A DNA stretch of 21,275 nt, taken from a virus. Below are positions 7,913 through 16,230 of the stretch, piece by piece (position 1 is the first letter of the stretch; the number at the start of each line of letters is the position of its first letter). The stretch lies in the IMG/VR virus record IMGVR_UViG_3300006919_000568, positions 1-21,275 of that record. One strand, written 5' to 3'. The translations under genes and the position numbers were made by a program. The notes below the pieces were generated by a model. That model searched no databases, had not been told where the DNA came from, and saw nothing but the letters and a program-made list of their open reading frames with translations.

Positions 7913-8647
7913 ATGGCAATAAGCGTAAATAAAGTATATCAAACTGTATTACTTATTTTAAATAAAGAGCAAAGAGGTTATATGACGCCTGAGGAATTTA
8001 ATAAAATAGGTACGCAAGTGCAAAGAGAAATATTTGAAAAATATTTTGAAGACTTAAATCAATACGCTAGATCGCCTCAAAGTGATATAGACTATGGCAA
8101 TAGGCTAATGAACCTAAACGAAAAAATGAATATATTTAAACGTGATGGCAATGCAGCTTATGTGTCTGGTGACAATAACTTTACACTACCAACTGGTACT
8201 CACATAATAGGATCTGTTACATATGAAGAAAATAACAGACTACCAGTTGAAATGCAAAGAGTAGATAGAGGAGAGTTTTACAATTTAAGATTATCTCCAC
8301 TAGTAACTCCAAGCGAACAATTTCCAATATACTTATTAGAAGAAAATAAATTAAAAGTATATCCAGATATTATAAATACAAAAGCAAACGCAGGTACTGC
8401 AAATGTAGCTGTTCAACATATTAAAGTTCCAGAAGATGTCAACTGGGCTTATACGGTAGGTAACTTAGGTCAATTTATATACAACTCAAGCACTCCACCT
8501 ACTGTTGACTTTGAATTACATAACTCTGAATTTACAGAAGTAGTATTATCTATATTACTATATGCTGGTATAGTTATAAGAGATCCTCAAATAGTGCAAG
8601 CTGCATCAGGACAATTACAAGCTGATAGAGTAAATCAAAAACAATAA
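7913..8647 (+). CDS. Probable neck/tail ring protein
   Basis: Probable component of the collar rings that join the portal to the tail in crAss-like particles. The N-terminus (MAISVNKVYQTVLLILNKEQ, then RGYMTPEEFNKI at about 21-32) is helical and resembles ring proteins of that group. The centre (about 80-175) is beta-rich and the C-terminus is helical, ending in a hydrophilic Gln-rich tail. A longer reading frame opens at a GTG at 7877, but that start would fall inside the terminator stem, so I chose the ATG at 7913, giving 244 residues. The leader AAAATATTAAA is A-rich without a Shine-Dalgarno sequence. It ends in tandem TAA-TAG, and the next gene's ATG follows directly. Which ring it forms cannot be decided from sequence alone. 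Confidence 0.7.
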   Translation: MAISVNKVYQTVLLILNKEQRGYMTPEEFNKIGTQVQREIFEKYFEDLNQYARSPQSDIDYGNRLMNLNEKMNIFKRDGNAAYVSGDNNFTLPTGTHIIGSVTYEENNRLPVEMQRVDRGEFYNLRLSPLVTPSEQFPIYLLEENKLKVYPDIINTKANAGTANVAVQHIKVPEDVNWAYTVGNLGQFIYNSSTPPTVDFELHNSEFTEVVLSILLYAGIVIRDPQIVQAASGQLQADRVNQKQ

Positions 8648-8650
8648 TAG

Positions 8651-9838
8651 ATGAGTTTAATTAATCAAACTAACGAAGAGTACTACGCTGGTGAAAAAAT
8701 AGTAGCTGTAACAACTACACCTCAAAGTGTGTTTACATCTACATTTGAAGTTAAATTACAAACAGAATCAACTACAGCACCGGCTAATTTTGATTTAAAA
8801 GTAAGTACGGATGGTGGAAATACATTTAATGATTATACAGGTACTATAGTATCTGTCGTTAATAATAATACAGTAACACCACCTTATAATACTCAAACTA
8901 TAACTGTTAATCCAGCTGTTCCAGCTACTGCCGATACACTAGTTAGAATAGGTTTAAAAGCTACAGCTCTTTGGAATAACTATGGAAGTTATGAATATAT
9001 AAAACTTAATGATATAGTAAATAACTTTTTAATAGCTTACACTGGTGTTGGTAAATTAATACCATTGGTTAAAAGAACTGATGTTATATTTCACGCTAAA
9101 AGAGGTTTACAAGAATTTAGTTATGATACTTTAAATAGTATAAAAGCTATGGAGCTAGACTTGCCTCCAAGTATGTCTATAATAATACCTCAAGACTATG
9201 TTAATTATGTTAGGATGTCTTTTGTAGACGAACTAGGCGTATTGCACCCTATATATCCAGCTAATAATTTAACTACTGACCCAACGTCTGTACCTTTACA
9301 AAATGGTGACGGTACATTTATTCAAGATCAATATGGATCAAATACTGAAGCTGATCAATCTATAACTAGAACTAGATGGAAAGATGCTAACGACAGGTTA
9401 ATAAATGGCGCTTATCAAGAATATTACTATAATGCTAACGTTTATAACTGGAGTTGGAGAAAAGAGTCTTATGGAAGAAGATATGGCTTAGATCCAGTAA
9501 CTTCTCAAAGCAATGGTTGGTTTAACATAGATAAAAGAAAAAATATAATATCTTTTTCTAGCGACTTAAAGGATAGACTTATAATATTAGAATATATATC
9601 AGATGGTTTATCTTCAGATCTTGATACTAAATTACCTAAAATGGCTGAAGAAGCTATGTATATGCATATAGCTTATTCTATATTAGCTGGTAGAGCTGGA
9701 GTGCCAGAATATGTAGTTCAAAGGTTTAAAAGAGATAGATCAGCTCAACTTAGAAATGCTAAAATACGTTTAAGTAATATGAAGCTAGGTGAAATGATAC
9801 AAAACATGAGAGGCAAATCAAAATGGATAAAGCATTAA
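8651..9838 (+). CDS. Tail stabilisation/ring protein (tail accessory, P22 gp4-like role)
   Basis: Probable ring between portal and nozzle, corresponding to the tail stabilisation protein annotated in crAss-like phages. Residues 1-105 form a beta-rich, Thr-rich domain. The hallmark is at about 140-200: KRTDVIFHAKRGLQEFSYD, then LPPSMSIIIPQDYVNYVRMS, a pattern recurrent in crAss-like and other marine phage structural proteins. The C-terminal third is helical and ends strongly basic (GKSKWIKH), suitable for contact with DNA or an acidic partner. At 395 residues it is complete. Its ATG follows the tandem stop TAATAG of the preceding ring gene, and the next gene begins one base after its TAA, so the three genes are probably translated together. 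Confidence 0.75.
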   Translation: MSLINQTNEEYYAGEKIVAVTTTPQSVFTSTFEVKLQTESTTAPANFDLKVSTDGGNTFNDYTGTIVSVVNNNTVTPPYNTQTITVNPAVPATADTLVRIGLKATALWNNYGSYEYIKLNDIVNNFLIAYTGVGKLIPLVKRTDVIFHAKRGLQEFSYDTLNSIKAMELDLPPSMSIIIPQDYVNYVRMSFVDELGVLHPIYPANNLTTDPTSVPLQNGDGTFIQDQYGSNTEADQSITRTRWKDANDRLINGAYQEYYYNANVYNWSWRKESYGRRYGLDPVTSQSNGWFNIDKRKNIISFSSDLKDRLIILEYISDGLSSDLDTKLPKMAEEAMYMHIAYSILAGRAGVPEYVVQRFKRDRSAQLRNAKIRLSNMKLGEMIQNMRGKSKWIKH

Positions 9839-9839
9839 G

Positions 9840-12800
9840 ATGGCAGAAGTAAGAAATGTATTTGTCAAGTCTAAAATGAATAAAGACTTAGATGAAAGAC
9901 TTTTACCTCCTGGTGAATACAGAGATGGCAGAAATATATCTGTTAATAAAAGTGAAGGTCCTGATGAAGGTGTTGTTGAAAATATTATAGGTAATAATCT
10001 ATATTCTAATTTTAACTTTGGTGCAGACGTAGAAATAATAGGTGCATATGTCGATACTGATAGAGATAGAATATTTATATTTGCCACTAATCATTCTGAC
10101 GGTTCGCCAACTCAATTAGATGCTAGAGCAGTTGGTAATGTAGATACAGTATCAGGAAGATTTACAAAAAGTGCTGTTTGTGTTATAGCATATATAGAAG
10201 GACCTACATCTTCTAATGGCAATGTGCCTAAATTTGATAAACTAGTTGAAGGAGTGTTTTTAAATTTTTCTAAAACGCACCCTATGCTTGGTATAGATAT
10301 GATAGAAGATTTGTTATTTTTTACTGATAATAGAAATCAACCAAGAAAAATAAATGTACAAACAGCAATAGGAGCTTCTGCTACTAGTCCAGAGCCTTAT
10401 TATACAACTGAAGATCATATATCTGTAGCTAAATTTGCTCCTGTAGAGCCTATAAACTTTATACATAAAGTAGGTGGAGCTTGGGTATCTGGTTTAATAG
10501 ATGAAACAAGCGAGTATTTACCTGCTAATTCTACAGGTATATTTAGTTCAGCTGGAACACCTGGTCAAATTATATGTAGTGCTAATATACCTCAGCTAGC
10601 TTCTTCTTTAAATAACACTGTTAGATTTAAAAATTTAAATTTTCCTGAATTAGGTTATTTCTTAATGACAAATTTTACTAGTAATTCACCTGCTACTTTT
10701 ACTTATAAATACCCTATTAATTCTAATAATACAGCTGCTCAATCTTATGCTGCAGCTATAGAGGCTGCAAAAAGTTTTTCTGGGTATGACAATAGCAATA
10801 ATCCCAAAAGATATCCGTTTGCCGCCGGTGATGTGTTACAGTTTGAAAGACAAAACCCTTTGTATGATGCTTCTTATTCAGGTGATAAAGAATATTTAAG
10901 AAATAAATTTGTAAGATTTAGCTATAGGTTTAAATATGACGATGGTGAATACTCTTTGATGGCGCCATTTACTCAACACGCTTTTATACCTAAACAATTT
11001 GGTTATATACTAGACAGTCCATACCAAGCTAGTGGGCCTAACCAAATGAAAAGAGATGAAAAAGACATAGCTGAAAGTGGAATAAATAGATTAATGGAAA
11101 ACCAAGTTACATCGATAAAGCTAAGGTTGCCAATGCCTAATTTAGTAACTGGAGTTCAAGCTCAAAAATCAGTTTTTAAAAAGTTTTTTAAAGTAAAAAC
11201 TATACAAATTTTATTAAAAGAATCTGATGGTTTAGCCATCAAAGTAGTAGACGAGATAGATGTGAATGATGTAAACGGCACTGATAAGTTTTATGAGTAT
11301 GATTATAAATCTGAAAAACCGTTTAAAGTTTTACCAGATGCAGACGCTACTAGAGTTCATGATAAAGTACCTATAAGAGCTTTAGCTCAAGCTGTTAGTG
11401 GTAATAGAGTTATATATGGTAATTTTATAGAGAAAAACGAATCACCTGACTTCTTACAATTTGATATAAGTGTAACGGATAAACCTGATAATACAGCTAC
11501 TGTGTTTGATCAAAAAGAATATCCTAACCACACTTTAAAGCAAAATAGATCTTATAAAGTTGGTGTAGTATTAGTTGATAGATATGGTAGGTCTTCTAAC
11601 GTTATATTAAGAAAGCCTAATTCTTCTGTGTCTATTGGTGGTGAATCATCTTCTATATATGCTCCATATGAAAACTTAACTAATGGCACTTTAAACTGGC
11701 CGGGTAATAATTTAAATATATTATTTAACAACACAATACCAGTAAATAAAACAAGTACTTATCCAGGTATTTTTTCAATAAATAACCCTTTAGGGTATTA
11801 TAGTTATAAAGTAGTTGTACAACAAAAAGAACAAGAGTATTATAATGTATACGTGCCTGGTGCATGTTCTGGAAAAATAACTTTTAAAGGTGAAGCTGGA
11901 ACACAAACTAATTTTCCAACATACCCAAGAGCTAATACCACTACAAATATAGTATTATACGGAGATAATATAAACAAAGTTCCAAAAGAACTAGCTGATG
12001 TTGGTCCAACTGAAGAAATATATGGTAGTGAAACTTTACTTTATCCTAGAGTAGCTACTAGATATATAGTAAACGCTAGTAACAATCCTACAGCTTACAA
12101 ACCAGCTTTATCAAGTTCTGAATCTTCTCAAATAAGAGAACTTAATGAATTCACTGTAAGTTCAATAATGTCTTTTAATGACTTAGGCGCTTGGGTTGGT
12201 GATAGAAATAAAGCTCCAAGTGGTTCTTCATATCCTCACGATGGAACAAACTACATAGATCCATTATATTTAGAAGGTTCACATAACCCATTTGTTGCTC
12301 AATTAGCTACTAATTTTTTAGTAGGTTTTGCACCAGCAACTCAAGAAGGAATACAACAAGGCAATACTCAATTACCACCTAGTTTTTCTAAAAATTTAAA
12401 TGTTTTTGAAACAGATCCTGTAGTGTCTAAAATAGATATATTTTGGGAAAGTAGTTCTGCTGGACTTATATCTGATTTAAATAGCGAAATAGAAAGTGGT
12501 ACAGCTGGACTACCTGTAGGTATAAGTGAACCTAACTTTAACATGTTAGAATCTTTAACTCCAGGTGTAAGTGCTTGGGTTTCAAATACATTTGATATAA
12601 TTGACGATACTGGTAGTGCTATAGCGGGTGCTACAGCTACCATGGAAGTAACTAACGGTAATAACTCTGTTGTAAACATATTTGAACTAGAAGAAAGCCC
12701 AGCCGCTCCTTCTTATAGAATTAGATATAATCCTACTGATGCTAGTATTTATTATGGTTCTGATGCTAATTTTAGAACTTTTAATTTTAAAATAACATCA

Positions 12801-13328
12801 ACTAATTCAAGTGGTGCTATAAATGTTTCTAATCATGAAATGCTACTGAGCAATGTTGCTCCTACTTTTACCATACCTACAAATGGTGTTGGTACAAAAG
12901 CATATTTATATCCAGGTGAAAGCGGCTTTCCATCAGGACAACAAGGAGCTATTGACAATCCATTTCCTATATTTACTTTTAATCCTTCAGCTAGTAATCC
13001 TCAACCTGGATCATCACTAGGTAGTTTTAATATGTTCACTGATATAGTTAATGGTAGTGGAAGTACTGTAGGAAACGTTAACACAGAGGAAACAGTTTTA
13101 GTTCAAGATGGCTCTGTAGCTTCTAGAGTTTTGTTTCAATTATCTACAGTAACACCAATAACTACTATAAAAGTTACTTCAAGTTTGAATGACTTGCAAT
13201 ATTACGGTAGTAGAAATGACGATACAGGAGCACCAGGCGTGGGTATATATTTATTAAAAGTTTATGCTGTTGATGCTAATCCTATAGGTATTAAAACATT
13301 TTATTCTGCATATTTTCAAATACAATAA
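9840..13328 (+). CDS. Large tail nozzle/muzzle protein, N-terminal part
   Basis: Probable main protein of the distal tail tube (nozzle or muzzle) through which DNA leaves. The N-terminus, with KMNKDLDERLLPPGEYRDGR at about 13-32 followed by a GVVENIIGNN segment, is the signature of nozzle-type proteins in crAss-like phages and loosely recalls T7 gp12. Repeated beta-strand blocks follow, such as DRDRIFIFATNH near 74-85 and FFTDNRNQPRKIN near 158-170. FVRFSYRFKYDDGEYSLMAP near 356-375 is also typical. The last ~260 residues (about 900-1162) are Ser/Thr/Gly/Asn-rich beta sequence resembling Ig- or cadherin-like domains and may be exposed. The stop region reads TAATAATGG, where the second stop overlaps the next gene's ATG. 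The fold is inferred, not computed. Confidence 0.75.
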   Translation: MAEVRNVFVKSKMNKDLDERLLPPGEYRDGRNISVNKSEGPDEGVVENIIGNNLYSNFNFGADVEIIGAYVDTDRDRIFIFATNHSDGSPTQLDARAVGNVDTVSGRFTKSAVCVIAYIEGPTSSNGNVPKFDKLVEGVFLNFSKTHPMLGIDMIEDLLFFTDNRNQPRKINVQTAIGASATSPEPYYTTEDHISVAKFAPVEPINFIHKVGGAWVSGLIDETSEYLPANSTGIFSSAGTPGQIICSANIPQLASSLNNTVRFKNLNFPELGYFLMTNFTSNSPATFTYKYPINSNNTAAQSYAAAIEAAKSFSGYDNSNNPKRYPFAAGDVLQFERQNPLYDASYSGDKEYLRNKFVRFSYRFKYDDGEYSLMAPFTQHAFIPKQFGYILDSPYQASGPNQMKRDEKDIAESGINRLMENQVTSIKLRLPMPNLVTGVQAQKSVFKKFFKVKTIQILLKESDGLAIKVVDEIDVNDVNGTDKFYEYDYKSEKPFKVLPDADATRVHDKVPIRALAQAVSGNRVIYGNFIEKNESPDFLQFDISVTDKPDNTATVFDQKEYPNHTLKQNRSYKVGVVLVDRYGRSSNVILRKPNSSVSIGGESSSIYAPYENLTNGTLNWPGNNLNILFNNTIPVNKTSTYPGIFSINNPLGYYSYKVVVQQKEQEYYNVYVPGACSGKITFKGEAGTQTNFPTYPRANTTTNIVLYGDNINKVPKELADVGPTEEIYGSETLLYPRVATRYIVNASNNPTAYKPALSSSESSQIRELNEFTVSSIMSFNDLGAWVGDRNKAPSGSSYPHDGTNYIDPLYLEGSHNPFVAQLATNFLVGFAPATQEGIQQGNTQLPPSFSKNLNVFETDPVVSKIDIFWESSSAGLISDLNSEIESGTAGLPVGISEPNFNMLESLTPGVSAWVSNTFDIIDDTGSAIAGATATMEVTNGNNSVVNIFELEESPAAPSYRIRYNPTDASIYYGSDANFRTFNFKITSTNSSGAINVSNHEMLLSNVAPTFTIPTNGVGTKAYLYPGESGFPSGQQGAIDNPFPIFTFNPSASNPQPGSSLGSFNMFTDIVNGSGSTVGNVNTEETVLVQDGSVASRVLFQLSTVTPITTIKVTSSLNDLQYYGSRNDDTGAPGVGIYLLKVYAVDANPIGIKTFYSAYFQIQ

Positions 13329-13330
13329 TA

Positions 13331-15124
13331 ATGGGGTATAGATTAAATGTTAAATATTACAACTCTTTTTGGTTAAAGAAAACTATATATGTAGGTAGCT
13401 TGCCTAATCCAACAGCAGGCCAGCCTGATCCAAATAGAGGAGGTTATGGTTCTAATTTTCCAGGGCTGCCATGGAATCCAACAGACTTTCCAACGTTTCC
13501 ATCTGGCGCAGGCGATAGTCAAAATAGTAACTATGATGAAGTAGAAAACTGGTTTATAGAAGAATCAAGGTATCAAGGTGGATTTAACGATGTTTCTACT
13601 GATTATGGTGCGAAAGCTTACTTAAAAGAAGATAATAACTCTCAAGAGTATAGGCCAAATGCTTTGATATACTCAGGTGTTTATAATTCTAGAACTGGAT
13701 TAAACGACACTAATGTATTTTCTGTAGGTGAAGCGATAACTAGAGCTGTTGATCCTCATCAAGGTAGTGTTCAAAAACTTTATGCAGAAGATACTAACTT
13801 AATAGTGTTTCAAGAAGATAAAGTAAATAGAGCTTTAATTGATAAAGATACTTTATATACTTCTGAAGGTGGTACACAGACATTGCCTCAAGGTGTTGTT
13901 ATAGGTCAATTAACTCCATATAAAGGTGAATTTGGTATTAGTAAAAACCCAGAGTCATTTGCTGTATATGGATTTAGAAAATATTTTGCAGATAAAGATA
14001 GAGGTTCTATAATGAGATTATCATATGATGGTATGACAGAAATATCTGAGTATGGTATGTCTAACTTTTTTAGAGATCAATTAAAAAATATAAGTGAGAT
14101 ACAGCAGCCTGTTGATTTTGTTAAAACTTCTAATGGGCAGTTTTCTACGCCAAGTGGTGGTTTACCTGATCCTAAATGGGTTAGATTAACCACATCGTCT
14201 AGTGATGTACCTACAGGCGCTGCTTTAATAGTAGCTGGAATTGAATACCCAACATACGTTACAGCTGTGGAAGCTGACTATGTTTATTTAACTAGTCACT
14301 ATAATGACAATGCTAATAATCCTATAACAAACGGAACTGTTATTACTTTTAGAACTTATATAAAAGATAAAATACAAGGTGCTTGGGATATATATGATAG
14401 AAATTATGTTGTGTCTTTACAGCAAGAATCTCAAAGTGATTATCATACTTTATCTTTTGATGAAAGTGTTTTAGGTTGGCCAACTTTTTATACTTATAGA
14501 CCTGGTGAAATGTTTAGCTTGAAAAATACTTTTTTCTCAACTAACTCAGGTGAAATATATCAGCATTATTTTGAAGGTAGTAGCAATAATAGAAATACAT
14601 TTTATGGTGTCACTTCTAAGTCTTCAATAACATTTGTTTTTAATCCAGCGCCTAATATTAGCAAAAACTTCTTAACGGTAGGTTATGAAGGTAGCAATGG
14701 TTGGCAAGCTGAAAGTTTTATATCTGACTTACAAGGATTACAAGAGGTGCCTAGCAACTATGTTAATCCTAATACAGCTAATCCATCATATGTAAATTAT
14801 AATGATAGTAGTGTAATAGTAAATAGTTACTATGAAGGTGCTTACGATAGCCAAGGAAATGAATATCCTGCAGCATTAACAGAGCCTATATTTAGAGCTG
14901 GTTTCCATTTAAAAGAAGGTAAGTACGTAGCTAACTTAAAAAGTAATAGCTCTACTAGAGCTGGTGAAGTTGTGTTTGGCCCTGATGCTTATGGTGGTTA
15001 TCCAACAAGTGGTATTAAAGGATATGTGGCTACGGTTAAATTATCTACAGACGCTAGTACTAATCCAGGTGGACAAAAACAAATATTCGCAGCCTTCACT
15101 AATCAAGTAACATCGTCTAATTAA
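13331..15124 (+). CDS. Tail nozzle/muzzle protein, probable C-terminal partner of the preceding gene
   Basis: This 597-residue protein probably completes the nozzle. Residues 1-20 are aromatic and basic; residues 22-62 are a Gly/Pro-rich linker (GSLPNPTAGQPDPNRGGYGS and onward). From about 75 on comes a segment I associate with the C-terminal half of long nozzle proteins in related phages: WFIEESRYQGGFN, EAITRAVDPHQGSVQKLYAE, LIVFQEDKVNRALIDKD, and ESFAVYGFRKYFADKDRG with MTEISEYGMSNFFRD. These look like beta-propeller blades. In those phages, as I recall, both halves often lie in one chain; here they are two genes in different frames whose stop and start overlap. Alternatively it is a separate tail protein. 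Ends in TAA; the next gene begins six bases later in the same frame. Confidence 0.65.
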   Translation: MGYRLNVKYYNSFWLKKTIYVGSLPNPTAGQPDPNRGGYGSNFPGLPWNPTDFPTFPSGAGDSQNSNYDEVENWFIEESRYQGGFNDVSTDYGAKAYLKEDNNSQEYRPNALIYSGVYNSRTGLNDTNVFSVGEAITRAVDPHQGSVQKLYAEDTNLIVFQEDKVNRALIDKDTLYTSEGGTQTLPQGVVIGQLTPYKGEFGISKNPESFAVYGFRKYFADKDRGSIMRLSYDGMTEISEYGMSNFFRDQLKNISEIQQPVDFVKTSNGQFSTPSGGLPDPKWVRLTTSSSDVPTGAALIVAGIEYPTYVTAVEADYVYLTSHYNDNANNPITNGTVITFRTYIKDKIQGAWDIYDRNYVVSLQQESQSDYHTLSFDESVLGWPTFYTYRPGEMFSLKNTFFSTNSGEIYQHYFEGSSNNRNTFYGVTSKSSITFVFNPAPNISKNFLTVGYEGSNGWQAESFISDLQGLQEVPSNYVNPNTANPSYVNYNDSSVIVNSYYEGAYDSQGNEYPAALTEPIFRAGFHLKEGKYVANLKSNSSTRAGEVVFGPDAYGGYPTSGIKGYVATVKLSTDASTNPGGQKQIFAAFTNQVTSSN

Positions 15125-15130
15125 ATTAAA

Positions 15131-15532
15131 TTGAATATACGTAGACTTACAGACAAAGACTGGGATACGTTAGTATCTTGGTGGAGTAATTGGCCTAAAT
15201 GGCAAGCTCCAGTAAAAGATTTTTTACCAGAAGATGGTAAGGGTGGTTTAATAGTTGAAAAAGATAATAAGCCTATAGTGGCTGGATTTATCTATTTAAC
15301 TAATTCTAAGACAGCTTTATTAGAATGGATAGTATCTAATCCTAAATATAGAGAAGCTGACAGAAAACAAGCTATAGAGCTTCTCATAACAGGAGCTGAA
15401 AACCTTGTTAAATCACTTGACTATAAATATTTATTTGCAGTAATGCAACATAAAGGACTAATTGAAACACACGAGAAACTAGGGTGGAATAAAGATCCAA
15501 AACCCTCATATGAATTAACTAAAGTATTGTAA
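15131..15532 (+). CDS. Small GNAT-fold acetyltransferase-like protein
   Basis: The 133-residue protein has the strand-helix pattern of GNAT acyltransferases: MNIRRLTDKDWDTLVSWW at the start, a strand pair GLIVEKDNKPIVAGFIYLT at about 39-57, then LLEWIVSNPKYREADRKQA at about 63-82 where acetyl-CoA binding (motif A) should be, and a final HEKLGW turn near 114-119. The usual Gln/Arg-x-x-Gly-x-Gly loop is replaced by a charged ADRKQA segment without glycine, so catalysis is uncertain and a structural role in the tail is possible. The start is TTG at 15131; the next internal Met is too far downstream. The in-frame stop of the nozzle gene lies only six bases upstream, so read-through would yield a fusion. 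Substrate unknown. Confidence 0.6.
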   Translation: MNIRRLTDKDWDTLVSWWSNWPKWQAPVKDFLPEDGKGGLIVEKDNKPIVAGFIYLTNSKTALLEWIVSNPKYREADRKQAIELLITGAENLVKSLDYKYLFAVMQHKGLIETHEKLGWNKDPKPSYELTKVL

Positions 15533-15533
15533 T

Positions 15534-16220
15534 ATGGCAGTAACAACAAGTTTAGCAATAGCAGCAGGTGTAGCGGCAACTACTAAATTAGTAAATGCAC
15601 AGATGCAGAAAAATGCAGCTAAAGAACAACAAGAACAGCAAGCAACAATAGCTAATGATAAAAAATTAGCTATAGAAGAGCTAGAAAAAAATAGGCAAGA
15701 AGTTATTAATCCGTATGAAAATATGGCTAATGAATTTGAAAATATAGGAGTTGCTACACAAGCTTCTAAGTTTCAAGCTGAAGAAGCTGACATTGCTTTA
15801 GCTAATACTTTAGATACTATAATGCAAACAGGTGGAGGCGCTGGTGGTGCTACTGCTTTAGCAAGAGCTGCTTTAGAATCTAAGCGTGGTATATCTGCTG
15901 ATATACAAAAACAAGAACAAGCTAATAACCAAGCAAGAGCTGAAGGCGCTAATCAAGTTGCTCAATTAAAAGCTCAAGGCGAAGCTTATAAGTTTGAATC
16001 ACAAGAAGCTAGAGATAATGCTCAGTTAAATAGATTACAAGCTCAACAAGATCAAGCACAGTATTTAGAGCAACAAGCTAGAAATGTTAAAGTGGCTGCT
16101 AATCAAGACATGTTAGGTGCTGTTGGAGGTGCTGTAGGCGGTATGTTTGATCCATCAAGCATGGTTAGAGGTGGTAAAACCTTTGGTCAAGACTTAACAG
16201 CAGGTAAAATATTCGGTTAA
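15534..16220 (+). CDS. Internal virion (ejection) protein, small, coiled-coil type
   Basis: Probable protein carried inside the particle and expelled with the DNA, similar in size and character to T7 gp14 or P22 gp7. Of 228 residues, 3-21 are a hydrophobic Ala-rich stretch (VTTSLAIAAGVAATTKLVN) that could insert in a membrane. Residues ~24-60 and ~120-188 are Gln/Ala/Glu-rich helices with coiled-coil character. Between them is a flexible GGGAGGATALARAALESKRG segment at about 99-118, a pattern recurring in such internal proteins. The C-terminus is Gly-rich (GAVGGAVGGMF). It starts one base after the TAA of the GNAT-like gene and is the first of three probable cargo genes. The call rests on composition and position, not on a catalytic motif. 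Confidence 0.65.
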   Translation: MAVTTSLAIAAGVAATTKLVNAQMQKNAAKEQQEQQATIANDKKLAIEELEKNRQEVINPYENMANEFENIGVATQASKFQAEEADIALANTLDTIMQTGGGAGGATALARAALESKRGISADIQKQEQANNQARAEGANQVAQLKAQGEAYKFESQEARDNAQLNRLQAQQDQAQYLEQQARNVKVAANQDMLGAVGGAVGGMFDPSSMVRGGKTFGQDLTAGKIFG

Positions 16221-16230
16221 AATATAAATT

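Noticed and set aside
15122-15124. TAA recoding joining the nozzle and GNAT-like genes into one normal product
   Set aside because: TAA is the only stop used by the complete genes here, so it must terminate efficiently; only rare read-through is conceivable.
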